Shown here one piece after another: positions 9,599-17,318 of a stretch of DNA of 64,000 nucleotides. Position 1 is the first letter of the stretch; the number at the start of each line of letters is the position of its first letter. Location: NCBI GenBank assembly GCA_036278935.1, contig DASUKA010000158.1, positions 14,181 through 78,180 of the forward strand, written 5' to 3'. The position numbers and the translations under genes are program-made. The stretch is from DASSNR01 sp036278935. Lineage in GTDB: Bacteria; Gemmatimonadota; Gemmatimonadetes; Gemmatimonadales; Gemmatimonadaceae. A model generated the notes under the pieces. It did no database searches. It worked only from the letters and a program-made list of their open reading frames with translations, and had not been told where the DNA came from.

Positions 9599-9961
9599 GT
9601 GAGCGAGAAGAGCTACGAAGAGATGGTGAGCGAGGCCAAAGGCCGCATCCGGGAAATCACACCGCGGGAAGCGATCACGCTCCGCGAACAGGACGGCGCG
9701 GTGGTGTACCTGGATGTGCGCGAGCCGCAGGAGTGGAACCTCTTCCGCATTCCCGGCGCCGTGCACGTGCCGCTCAGCCGCGTCGCGCAGATCACGCCGG
9801 AGCAGATCGCCTGCGACCGGCAGGTCATCCTCTATTGCTCCCGCGGCAACCGCTCCGCGCTCGCCACGGATACCATGCAGCAGATGGGCTTCACCAATGT
9901 CGTCTCGATGGCGGAGGGGATCATGGGATGGGTGAATGCCGGGGGTGCGGTGGAGGAGTGA
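9599..9961 (+). CDS. Single-domain rhodanese-like sulfurtransferase
   Basis: A 120-residue cytosolic rhodanese. The domain begins near residue 18 (ITPREA), has the substrate-side LDVREPQEW and IPGAVHVPLSR motifs, and carries the active-site Cys in a Tyr-Cys-Ser-Arg-Gly-Asn-Arg-Ser loop, which fits persulfide transfer. The GTG at 9599 is selected over far upstream in-frame starts because AGGAG lies 6 nt before it and the domain starts right after it. It is the first gene of a pair; the Nudix gene begins at a GTG overlapping this stop codon. The physiological sulfur acceptor cannot be told from the sequence. Confidence 0.88.
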   Translation: MSEKSYEEMVSEAKGRIREITPREAITLREQDGAVVYLDVREPQEWNLFRIPGAVHVPLSRVAQITPEQIACDRQVILYCSRGNRSALATDTMQQMGFTNVVSMAEGIMGWVNAGGAVEE

Positions 9962-10605
9962 CCGCCGGCGCAGGGAGCGGATGCCGTTGCCCGCACGGCG
10001 ACGCGGGCCGCGCGAGGGCCGGGTATTCGCTCATTGAGCGGTTGGAGCGTGCGTTGCGCGAACGGCCGGGTGTGCGCTTGGAGCCGGCCACGCCACTCCG
10101 CCGTGCCGCGGTTGCGCTGATCCTGCGCGTGGACCGGGACAGCGGGCCCGAGCTGCTGCTCATCAAGCGCGCGGCCTACGAGGGCGACCCGTGGAGCGCA
10201 CAGGTGGCGTTTCCGGGTGGGCGCGAGGAGGCGGTCGACCTTTCGCTCGAGGCAACCGCCATCCGGGAGACGTGGGAAGAGACCGGCATCGATCTGGCGC
10301 GCGACGGCCGCCTCATCGGTACGCTCGACGATGTGCGCCCCTCCACGATCGTGCACCCGGCGCTGGTCATCTCCCCCTTCGTCGCGGTGCTGGAGCACGC
10401 CGTGCCCCTCACCCTGAGCGACGAAGTGGCCGATGCCTTCTGGGTGCCGGTCGCCGAGCTGCTGGAGCCCGGTGCCTCGCGGCAAGCGGTGGTTCAGCTC
10501 GCGACCGGACCGCGCACGGTGCGGAGCTTTCAGCACGGCGCGTACGTCATCTGGGGGCTCACCGAGCGCATCCTGCACCAGTTCCTGGACTATCTGCCCT
10601 CGTGA
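9958..10605 (+). CDS. Nudix hydrolase, CoA pyrophosphatase type
   Basis: About 215 residues. The Nudix core begins near residue 40 (RRAAVALILRV). The Nudix box reads FPGGRE...ATAIRETWEETGI with the REx2EE catalytic core, and the PGGR lead and AxRET spacing match the NudL/CoA pyrophosphatase subfamily, which cleaves CoA and acyl-CoA to phosphopantetheine and ADP. The GTG start at 9958 overlaps the rhodanese stop as GTGA, suggesting coupling, but the N-terminal 25 residues look non-homologous and a later start is possible. The 3' end overlaps the convergent monooxygenase gene by 16 bp, which leaves no room for a shared terminator. Confidence 0.85.
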   Translation: MTAGAGSGCRCPHGDAGRARAGYSLIERLERALRERPGVRLEPATPLRRAAVALILRVDRDSGPELLLIKRAAYEGDPWSAQVAFPGGREEAVDLSLEATAIRETWEETGIDLARDGRLIGTLDDVRPSTIVHPALVISPFVAVLEHAVPLTLSDEVADAFWVPVAELLEPGASRQAVVQLATGPRTVRSFQHGAYVIWGLTERILHQFLDYLPS

Positions 10606-12299
10606 GCCGCGTGACGCGGGGCAGGTGAGGCGAGCGGCGCGCTGGTGGGATGCACGGGTGCCTGCACCCATCCGCGGAACGCACGCGCCAGCGCACGCCG
10701 GTCGAAACCCCGGAAGTGGAAGCCGACGTACGCATCCGGCCGGACGAGCAGTACACTCCCATGCTCCGCGCCCACGCGGTCACGAAACTCGCGCGCGCGG
10801 TCCACGATGATCGGCGCCTCGATCCCCAGTGCGGCCGGCACTTCAGTGTCCAGCACCACGAAGGGGCGAATGACGCCGCTGTCTCCGTAGCGGTCGCGGA
10901 CGAAGCGCACGAGCTCCGCAAGCCGGCGGCGATCACGCGAGAGCGCGTCGAGCCGCGCAACGATGAATATCACGTAGGCGGGATCGCGGAGCAGAAGGTA
11001 GAGTCGGCTCGGAGCCTCCCCCGCGCGCTCGATGGTCACGTCGGGAACGCGGTCCCCAGCCTGCACCGCATGAGCACGCAGCGTGCGGCACCGGTCGCGT
11101 CGCGCCTGATCCGTGAAGCGATAGCTGATCCCGATGCCGGAGATGGTGCGGCGCATCGCCCGCTGCACCGCGGCGCGCGGGAGCAGGAGACGCGTTCCCA
11201 TGTCGCGAAGCAGCCGCAGCGCGGCATTCCGCACGAAGAAGACGCGCAGCATCCGCTCCGTGAGGCGGAGCACGTCGGCGCCCACCGGATGCCGCTCCGC
11301 CTGAAACGAATCCAGCAGCGATTCCGGCGCCCGCCCAGTGAGCACGAAGCCGAGCTTCCACCCGAGGTTGAAGGCATCCTGCAAGCCGGTATTCATCCCC
11401 TGGCCGCCGGCGGGGTTGTGGACGTGCGCCGCGTCGCCCGCCACGAAGATGCGTCCGCCTCCCACCCGATACGCGGCCACCTGCCGGTGATGCGCCCCGA
11501 ATCGCGTGATCCACCGCGGATCCCGCAGCACGAATCGGATGGGCGTGATGGCATCCACCGACTGCTGAAGCTCCGGGAGGGTGAGTGGGGTGTCCGGTGT
11601 GGTGTGCTGCGCCGTGAAATCGATCGCGATCACCCTGACGTACCGGTCCGCGAAGGGGAAGAACACCGTCAGGCCCCGCGGCGAGCCGAACATGTGCAGG
11701 CGGCTTCGGTCCAGCGCGCCGTCCAACTCCACGTCCGCCAGGAAGGCCACCATCGCATCCGCCGCACCCATGAAGGGCAGCTCGAGCGCATGCCGCACAG
11801 CGCTGTGTGCACCATCGCAGCCAATCAGATAGCGAGACCGCACCTGCGCGTCCTGACCGTTGCGCAGGCGAAGATGTGAGAGGACGCCGTCGCGGCCTTC
11901 GGTGAAGTCCATCCACTCCACCTCGCGCTCCACCGTCGTCCCGAACTCCGCCAGCCGCGCCTCCAGCATGGCCTCGGTATCGCTCTGCGGCTGAATGAGG
12001 ATGTAGGGAAAGCGCGACTCTAGCCGCGTCATGTCCAGGAACAGACGCGGACCGGTGTCGAAGCGCATGCTCATCCCGGCCGTATGCTCCCCGTGTTCGA
12101 TGAATGCGTCGGCGATTCCCACGAGATCGAGCGTCTCGAGGGTCCGTGCATGCACACCCAGCGCCCGCGATTGCGGGGCGCGGCCGGGGGCCTTGTCGAT
12201 GATGCGGCACGCCACTCCAAGCCGCGCGAGCACGGTGGCGGCAAAAAGACCGGTGGGCCCCGCGCCGACGATCAGCACGTCGGTGGTGGATTCACTCAT
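10590..12299 (-). CDS. FAD-dependent aromatic-ring monooxygenase (UbiH/PheA/MhpA-like)
   Basis: A 569-residue class A flavoprotein monooxygenase. The ATG at 12299 puts the dinucleotide-binding Val-Gly-Ala-Gly-Pro-Thr-Gly at about residues 10-17, where the family has it. The DG motif Gly-Cys-Asp-Gly-Ala-His-Ser and the FAD ribityl motif GDAAHVHNPAGGQG follow in order. The last 170 residues form the thioredoxin-like domain found in phenol and pentachlorophenol hydroxylases. It probably hydroxylates an aromatic substrate with NAD(P)H and O2; the substrate is not predictable. A start at 12344 would add 15 unrelated residues. It stands alone, convergent with the Nudix gene and divergent from the manganese operon. 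Confidence 0.87.
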   Translation of the reverse strand: MSESTTDVLIVGAGPTGLFAATVLARLGVACRIIDKAPGRAPQSRALGVHARTLETLDLVGIADAFIEHGEHTAGMSMRFDTGPRLFLDMTRLESRFPYILIQPQSDTEAMLEARLAEFGTTVEREVEWMDFTEGRDGVLSHLRLRNGQDAQVRSRYLIGCDGAHSAVRHALELPFMGAADAMVAFLADVELDGALDRSRLHMFGSPRGLTVFFPFADRYVRVIAIDFTAQHTTPDTPLTLPELQQSVDAITPIRFVLRDPRWITRFGAHHRQVAAYRVGGGRIFVAGDAAHVHNPAGGQGMNTGLQDAFNLGWKLGFVLTGRAPESLLDSFQAERHPVGADVLRLTERMLRVFFVRNAALRLLRDMGTRLLLPRAAVQRAMRRTISGIGISYRFTDQARRDRCRTLRAHAVQAGDRVPDVTIERAGEAPSRLYLLLRDPAYVIFIVARLDALSRDRRRLAELVRFVRDRYGDSGVIRPFVVLDTEVPAALGIEAPIIVDRAREFRDRVGAEHGSVLLVRPDAYVGFHFRGFDRRALARAFRGWVQAPVHPTSAPLASPAPRHAAHEGR

Positions 12300-12541
12300 C
12301 GGATCGCCATGGGCATGAGGGTCCAATGTACCCAACCACGACATTGATGGTGAGAGGCGGGCGCCGGGGCGGGAGGCGCCGTCCCGTCATCATCCCTTGC
12401 GCAGGATGCGCATCGGGTCCAGCCGCGCGAAAACGTACTCGGCTTGGCGCCCGAAGTCATCCGGCGGCCGCGCCTCCCGCCGGCCTCGCCTGTCACGCTC
12501 GAGCCGGCGCGTGGCATGACGGGAAGGGGTGTTGGCGCGTC

Positions 12542-12583
12542 TTGAATATGCCAATGCAACAAATAAATTTAGGCATGCCGAAA
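12542..12583 (+). promoter_or_regulatory. Promoter with DtxR/MntR-type operator for the Nramp operon
   Basis: A TTGAAT box (12542-12547), a 16-nt spacer and TAAATT (12564-12569) form a reasonable sigma-70 promoter. Overlapping its downstream edge is TTTAGGCATGCCGAAA (12568-12583), a 16-bp palindrome with one mismatched pair, of the TTTNGGC-type half-site seen at DtxR/MntR family operators. The operon it precedes ends in a DtxR/MntR-like gene, so autoregulated manganese repression is the natural reading. Binding itself is inferred. Confidence 0.65.
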
Positions 12584-14041
12584 GCACGGTATAGGCGGCC
12601 GTCAACCAGCGGAGGCGGGGCGACGGACGAGGAAACAACCACTCCCGCGGCTGAACAGGCGGCTACGGAACCCTCGGAGCAGGCATCCGCGGAGCGCGCG
12701 CCCGCGGAGTACGCCCACGACGAGCATCAGCCCGGCTGGCGGCGCACTCGTGCGACTCCCAGCCTCGCTGAGGCGTACCGTTCTGTTCCGATCCTGGGGA
12801 ACAGCTGGTGGCGGAAGCTGCTGGCGTTTGCCGGACCCGGGTATCTCGTCGCGGTCGGTTACATGGACCCCGGCAACTGGGCCACCGATCTGGCAGGGGG
12901 CTCGGCGTTCGGCTACACCTTGCTGAGCGTCGTCCTCATGGCGAATCTGATGGCGGTGCTGCTGCAGGGACTCGCGGCCAAGCTGGGGATCGTCACGGGC
13001 CGCGACCTCGCGCAGGCGTGCCGCGACGCGTACTCCCGGCCGGTAGGGATCGCGCTCTGGATTCTGGCCGAGATCGCCATTGCCGCGTGCGATCTGGCGG
13101 AAGTGATCGGGTCGGCGATCGCGCTGAACCTGCTCTTCCACATCCCGCTGCCGGTGGGGATCGTGATCACCGCGCTGGATGTGCTGATCGTGCTCATTCT
13201 GCAGCACAAGGGGTTCCGGCTGCTCGAGGCGCTCGTGGTGACGCTCATCGCCACGGTGGGGATCGCGTTTCTCTTCGAGATCATCATCGCGCGTCCCGAT
13301 CCGGCGTCGGTGGCGGCGGGCTTCATCCCCTCGCTCCAGATTCTCCGGAACCCCGAGATGCTGTACATTGCGGTAGGGATTCTCGGGGCCACCGTGATGC
13401 CGCACAATCTGTATCTGCACTCCTCGATCGTGCAGACCAGGCGGTATGCCCAGAACGCATCGGGCAAGCGCGAAGCTGTTCGCTATGCCTTCATCGATTC
13501 GACTGTGGCGCTGTCGTTCGCGCTCTTCATCAATGCGGCGATCCTGATCGTGGCGGCGGCCACCTTTCACCGTGCCGGGCACACGGGCGTGGCCGAGATC
13601 CAGGACGCATACAAGCTGTTGACGCCGCTCGTGGGCGTGGGCGGTGCGAGTGTCGTCTTCGCTCTGGCGCTGCTGGCATCGGGGCAGAACTCGACGCTCA
13701 CCGGGACGCTCGCCGGCCAGATCGTCATGGAGGGCTTTCTCGACATTCACATCCGGCCCTGGCTGCGCCGGCTGATCACGCGCGCGCTCGCGGTGGTGCC
13801 GGCAGCCATCGTCGCGATCGTGTATGGGGAGAGCGGCACCGCCAAACTGCTCATTCTCAGCCAGGTGATTCTGAGCTTGCAACTCTCCTTCGCCGTCTTT
13901 CCACTCGTGCACTTCACCTCGGATCGTGCCAAGATGGGGGAGCTCGTGAACGGGCGATGGTTGAAGATCCTGGCATACGCGATCGCCATCTTCATTGTCG
14001 TGCTGAACGGCTGGCTTCTCATCAAGATCGTTGCGCACTGA
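12575..14041 (+). CDS. mntH: Nramp-family divalent metal (Mn2+) transporter
   Basis: About 488 residues with a 60-residue polar, Glu/Ala-rich N-terminal tail and then 11 predicted membrane helices. The metal-site motif Asp-Pro-Gly-Asn lies in helix 1 (near residue 98) and Met-Pro-His-Asn-Leu-Tyr in helix 6, both hallmarks of proton-coupled Mn2+/Fe2+ Nramp importers. The start is uncertain: ATGs at 12548, 12554 and 12575 are in frame and none has a ribosome site. The ATG at 12575 lies inside the predicted operator close to the expected transcription start, so the message may be leaderless. The gene is followed after 12 nt by uspA and then by a DtxR/MntR regulator, which supports Mn transport. 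Confidence 0.9.
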   Translation: MPKARYRRPSTSGGGATDEETTTPAAEQAATEPSEQASAERAPAEYAHDEHQPGWRRTRATPSLAEAYRSVPILGNSWWRKLLAFAGPGYLVAVGYMDPGNWATDLAGGSAFGYTLLSVVLMANLMAVLLQGLAAKLGIVTGRDLAQACRDAYSRPVGIALWILAEIAIAACDLAEVIGSAIALNLLFHIPLPVGIVITALDVLIVLILQHKGFRLLEALVVTLIATVGIAFLFEIIIARPDPASVAAGFIPSLQILRNPEMLYIAVGILGATVMPHNLYLHSSIVQTRRYAQNASGKREAVRYAFIDSTVALSFALFINAAILIVAAATFHRAGHTGVAEIQDAYKLLTPLVGVGGASVVFALALLASGQNSTLTGTLAGQIVMEGFLDIHIRPWLRRLITRALAVVPAAIVAIVYGESGTAKLLILSQVILSLQLSFAVFPLVHFTSDRAKMGELVNGRWLKILAYAIAIFIVVLNGWLLIKIVAH

Positions 14042-14053
14042 CCGGATGGTCGC

Positions 14054-14506
14054 ATGTACGAGCACATCCTCGTTCCCCTTGAGCATTCGCCGTACGACGC
14101 CGCCGTGATCGAGCACGTGCAGCAGCTCGCGCGCATGTCGCATGCATCGCTCGTCCTCATCCACGTGGCTGACGGGTGGGCGGCGCGCAACATCCATCAC
14201 CTGAATCTTCAGGAGTCGGAGGAGATGCGGCGCGACCGTGCGTACCTGGAGAGCGTCGCCGCGAAGCTCGAGGCCGATGGCTTCGAGGTGGAAGCGGTGC
14301 TGGCGAGCGGCGACCCGGCGCAGGAGATCGTGGAAGCGGCCGAACGGGAGCAGTGCGACCTGATCGCGATGGCGACGCACGGGCATCGCTTTCTCTCCGA
14401 TCTCGTGCGCGGCAGCGTGGCGACCGCGGTGCGCCATCGATCGACGGTGCCGGTGCTGATGGTGCGCGGCCAGCCCACCGGGGCCATGGAGCCCGATCAC
14501 CCATGA
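14054..14506 (+). CDS. Universal stress protein UspA family
   Basis: A 150-residue single-domain Usp. It opens with MYEHILVPLEHSPY, and has the ATP-binding signature Gly-x2-Gly-x9-Gly-Ser in the form THGHRFLSDLVRGSVA near residues 113-128, followed by VPVLMVRG. Usp proteins of this type bind ATP and dimerise; their targets vary. It is the middle gene of the mntH-usp-mntR operon. It starts 12 nt after the transporter and its stop overlaps the regulator start as ATGA. Its link to metal homeostasis is inferred only from this position. Confidence 0.9.
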   Translation: MYEHILVPLEHSPYDAAVIEHVQQLARMSHASLVLIHVADGWAARNIHHLNLQESEEMRRDRAYLESVAAKLEADGFEVEAVLASGDPAQEIVEAAEREQCDLIAMATHGHRFLSDLVRGSVATAVRHRSTVPVLMVRGQPTGAMEPDHP

Positions 14507-15189
14507 TGGCCTCGCGTGAGCCCGAAGACTACACCGCCCCGGTCGAGAATTACCTCAAGGCGATCTACGAGATCGAGCGGGCGAGCGGCGCGGCGGCCAC
14601 CACCGACATCGCGCAGCACCTGGAGATCGCGCCCGCCTCGGTGAGCGGGATGATCCGCCGGCTGGCCGAGCAGGGGTTGCTGGAGCATGAGCGGTATCGC
14701 GGCGTGAAGCTTACCGACGAGGGACGGCGGGTGGCGCTGCGCACGATCCGGCGTCACCGCGTGATCGAGTCCTACCTCATGCGCGCGCTCGGCTACCCGT
14801 GGGATCTGGTGCACGATGAGGCGGAGCGGCTGGAGCACGCTGCCTCCGACGAGCTGATCGACCGGATGGCGGCCGCCATCGGCGAGCCCACGGTGGACCC
14901 GCACGGGGCGCCGATCCCCACCCGCGAGGGGGAGATCGACGAGCGCGCCCACCTCGCGCTCATGGAGTTGGAGCCGGGTGAGCACGGCCGCGTGGTGCAG
15001 GTGAGCGATGCCGACGCCGGGCGGCTGCGCTACCTGGGCGACCTCGGCCTGCGTCCCGGAGCGCGCGTCACGCTACTCGACCGGGCGCCGTATGGCGGAC
15101 CGATCACGCTGCGGGTGGGCTCCGCCAAGTGTCAGATCGGGCCGGCGCTCGCGGCGGTGGTCTTCGTGGAGCGCGCGGCGGGCGCCTGA
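14503..15189 (+). CDS. mntR: DtxR/MntR-family metal-dependent repressor
   Basis: A 228-residue regulator. The N-terminal winged helix (about residues 5-70) includes the family phrase TDIAQHLEIAPASVSGMIRRL. A metal-binding and dimerisation region rich in His/Glu follows (HDEAERLEHAASDEL), then a C-terminal FeoA/SH3-like domain from about residue 155 (LRYLGDLGLRPGARVTLL). The full three-domain layout is that of IdeR/DtxR and long MntR proteins. It overlaps the usp gene by 4 nt and is the last gene of an operon led by an Nramp transporter whose promoter carries a DtxR-like palindrome. A manganese-sensing role and autorepression are therefore likely. Confidence 0.88.
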   Translation: MMASREPEDYTAPVENYLKAIYEIERASGAAATTDIAQHLEIAPASVSGMIRRLAEQGLLEHERYRGVKLTDEGRRVALRTIRRHRVIESYLMRALGYPWDLVHDEAERLEHAASDELIDRMAAAIGEPTVDPHGAPIPTREGEIDERAHLALMELEPGEHGRVVQVSDADAGRLRYLGDLGLRPGARVTLLDRAPYGGPITLRVGSAKCQIGPALAAVVFVERAAGA

Positions 15190-15206
15190 TGTACGTTCAC
15201 AGTACA
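15190..15206. promoter_or_regulatory. TGTAC-N7-GTACA inverted repeat
   Basis: A 5-bp inverted repeat, TGTAC then GTACA with a 7-nt spacer, lies immediately after the mntR stop and 48 nt before the acetyltransferase start. It could be an operator for the downstream gene, but the arms are short and no regulator can be named. Confidence 0.3.
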
Positions 15207-15254
15207 CCTGCGCACCACCGGCTCCAGTGCCGGCCCCCACACAATGCCCGCGTC

Positions 15255-15812
15255 ATGGCCCAACCGCCCACCATCGCAACCGCCCGACTCATCCTGCGCC
15301 CGTTCGCGCTCACCGATGCCACGGATGTGCAGCGCCTGGCTGGCCAACGCGATATCGCCGCCACGACCGACCACATTCCGCACCCCTACGACATTGCGAT
15401 GGCGCAGGCGTGGATCGGCTCGCACCAGCCTGGCTTCGAGGCAGGCACGCTGGCGACCTTCGCGATCGTCCTCTGCACGGGCGGCGAGCTGATCGGGGCG
15501 ATCGGCCTGACCATCATCGCCGAGCACGAGCGCGCGGAGCTCGGCTACTGGGTCGGCAAGCCGTACTGGGGGCAGGGATACTGCACCGAAGCGGCTGGAG
15601 CGGTGCTGCGCTATGCCTTCGAGGAGGGCGGCCTCAATCGCGTCCATGCGTGTCACTTCGCGCGCAATCCGGCATCGGGGCGCGTGATGCAGAAGATCGG
15701 CATGCAGCATGAGGGGCGGCTCCGGCAGCACGTGAAGAAGTGGGGGCAGCTCGAGGACCTGGAGATGTACGGAGTGTTGCGCGAGGAGTATCGCGCCCCC
15801 CGCTCGCGCTGA
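15255..15812 (+). CDS. GNAT acetyltransferase, RimJ/RimL type
   Basis: A 185-residue acetyltransferase. It opens with the typical TARLILRPF strand, has the Glu-Leu-Gly-Tyr-Trp turn before the pyrophosphate-binding segment GQGYCTEAAGAVLRYAFEE, and ends with the RNPASGRVMQKIGM region that closes the acetyl-CoA site. Such enzymes acetylate ribosomal proteins or small amines; the substrate is unknown. The ATG at 15255 is chosen because the domain begins directly after it; an ATG at 15189 would add 22 unrelated residues. It is separated by 65 nt from mntR and is probably its own unit. Confidence 0.85.
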   Translation: MAQPPTIATARLILRPFALTDATDVQRLAGQRDIAATTDHIPHPYDIAMAQAWIGSHQPGFEAGTLATFAIVLCTGGELIGAIGLTIIAEHERAELGYWVGKPYWGQGYCTEAAGAVLRYAFEEGGLNRVHACHFARNPASGRVMQKIGMQHEGRLRQHVKKWGQLEDLEMYGVLREEYRAPRSR

Positions 15813-15962
15813 GAGCGCCCGCGGGCGACTCGCCCCGTGGGCCTCGCCGGCGCTGGGATCACCCGCAGGCCGCCCGCCCGGATCGCCACACGCCAGGCAG
15901 GGGAGGGAACGACTTTTGCCCAGCCATCCCTGCACGACGTGGCTTGCTGTGAGGAGTGTGTG

Positions 15963-16376
15963 ATGGCCGTTCGCGTGGCGCCGGTAGAACCCAACGTGAC
16001 GATCCCCGAGTTGATCGGGCGGCTCAGCGATGATTCCAAGCGGTTGGCCCGTGACGAAGTGCGCCTGGCCAAGCTCGAGGTGGGCGAGAGCGTGCATGTC
16101 GCGACGCGCGGCGCCATCTGGCTGGCGGTGGGCTTCGGGATGGGTGTGATCGCGCTGGTGGCGCTCACCGTTCTGCTCGCGGTCGTCTTCGGCCTCGGGA
16201 TCTTCGGGCAGGCATGGGCCGGCGCGCTCATTGCCGGCGGCATCGATCTGATTGTCGGAGGCATCCTGCTGGTCATGGGGATCAGCATCCTCAAACACAC
16301 CGATTATACGCTGGGCGAGTCACGGGAGGCGCTGCGCAACACGGCAGCCTGGATCTCCCGGGAGGCAGCATCGTAG
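15963..16376 (+). CDS. Phage holin superfamily III / DUF1469 membrane protein
   Basis: A 137-residue protein. An amphipathic N-terminal segment contains SRLARDE-like charged helices (residues 17-45), followed by two hydrophobic helices (about 48-75 and 82-108) and a charged C-terminal tail. The ELIGRLSDDSKRLARDEVRLAKLE phrase is characteristic of the DUF1469 (Actinobacterial holin-X) family. Despite the holin label, members are ordinary chromosomal envelope proteins of unknown role. GAGGAG ends 6 nt before the ATG and fixes the start. A rho-independent terminator follows 40 nt after the stop, so it is monocistronic. Confidence 0.8.
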   Translation: MAVRVAPVEPNVTIPELIGRLSDDSKRLARDEVRLAKLEVGESVHVATRGAIWLAVGFGMGVIALVALTVLLAVVFGLGIFGQAWAGALIAGGIDLIVGGILLVMGISILKHTDYTLGESREALRNTAAWISREAAS

Positions 16377-16415
16377 CGTCACCGTTCGCGGTGCGACACG
16401 ACGCGCCAGTGTTTC

Positions 16416-16450
16416 GGCCCACGCACCCTCGCCAGACGCGTGGGCCTTTT
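16416..16450 (+). terminator. Rho-independent terminator
   Basis: GGCCCACGC and GCGTGGGCC form a perfect 9-bp stem around a 13-nt loop, followed directly by TTTT. It separates the DUF1469 gene from the ABC permease gene that starts 16 nt later. Confidence 0.85.
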
Positions 16451-16466
16451 GCATCATACCGCACCG

Positions 16467-17318
16467 ATGCCGTACTCACTGCTGATCTGGTGCGCACTCG
16501 CGCTCCAGCCCCTGCAACAACCGACCGCCAGGCTACAGGCGCCGCCGCAGCCGGCCGCCGAGCGCACGATTGTCATCGGAACCCACCTGGCGGCCGATGC
16601 CCACCTGCACGTGGGCGATCGCGTGGTGATCTCCGCCACCCCCGGCGGCGCGGGCGATACGGTACGTGTGAGCGCCATCGTGCGCCGTACGGCCGATCCC
16701 AGCGAGCTCGCGCGCAAAGGGTATCATGTGCGAGTGCATCTGGGGCAGCTCCAGCGGTTGATCGGCTACGGCGACCGGGTCGACCGCTTTGCCGTCGCCA
16801 CGCGCGATAGCGCGGCCACGCGGCGCGCGCTCGCGGCCATCAACCAGGCGGCGTTCGGCTTCCACGCCTACCGCTCGAAGGACATTGCGGCGGAGACCTC
16901 GGAGACCTTCCGTGTGGTGAGCCGCTTTCATCGCGCCATCGGCGTCATCACGATCGTCGCGAGCGCGGTGTTTCTCCTCTGTATTCTCCTGCTCAAGGTG
17001 GACGAGCGGCGGCGCGACGTCGCGGCGCTCCGGCTCCTGGGGCTCTCGCGCGCGTCGGTGGTACGCTCCGTCGTGATCGAAGCAGCCTTCGTCTCCGTTC
17101 TGGGCAGTCTGCTCGGCGTGGGGCTCGGTATCGCCACGTCCTTTATCGTGAACACGTACTATCAGGGGTTCTATCGCACGCCGCTCCGCTTTTCGATCGT
17201 GACGCCGGGCATCGTACTCTTTGCCGTGGTGCTGTCGCTGGTATTGGGCATAGGCGCCGGTCTGCTGGCCGCCAATCGGCTGGTGCGCACACCGCCGCTC
17301 TCCCTGCTGGGCCGCTGA
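16467..17318 (+). CDS. FtsX/MacB-type ABC permease subunit, first of two
   Basis: A 283-residue permease. An N-terminal hydrophobic segment (residues 1-18) precedes an extracytoplasmic domain of about 130 residues, and the FtsX core begins near residue 160 with three helices. The core has the VDERRRDVAALRLLGLSR coupling-helix phrase typical of the MacB/LolC superfamily. It is shorter than a usual MacB permease because the periplasmic domain is reduced. Its stop overlaps the next permease start (TGATG). With the following permease, ATPase and AttH-like fusion it forms an exporter or lipid/protein-extracting ABC module. Confidence 0.85.
   Translation: MPYSLLIWCALALQPLQQPTARLQAPPQPAAERTIVIGTHLAADAHLHVGDRVVISATPGGAGDTVRVSAIVRRTADPSELARKGYHVRVHLGQLQRLIGYGDRVDRFAVATRDSAATRRALAAINQAAFGFHAYRSKDIAAETSETFRVVSRFHRAIGVITIVASAVFLLCILLLKVDERRRDVAALRLLGLSRASVVRSVVIEAAFVSVLGSLLGVGLGIATSFIVNTYYQGFYRTPLRFSIVTPGIVLFAVVLSLVLGIGAGLLAANRLVRTPPLSLLGR

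Noticed and set aside
12602..14500. A 632-codon minus-strand open frame over the manganese operon
   Set aside because: It is antisense to mntH and usp, and His/Arg-rich as expected from the complement of hydrophobic GC-rich codons.
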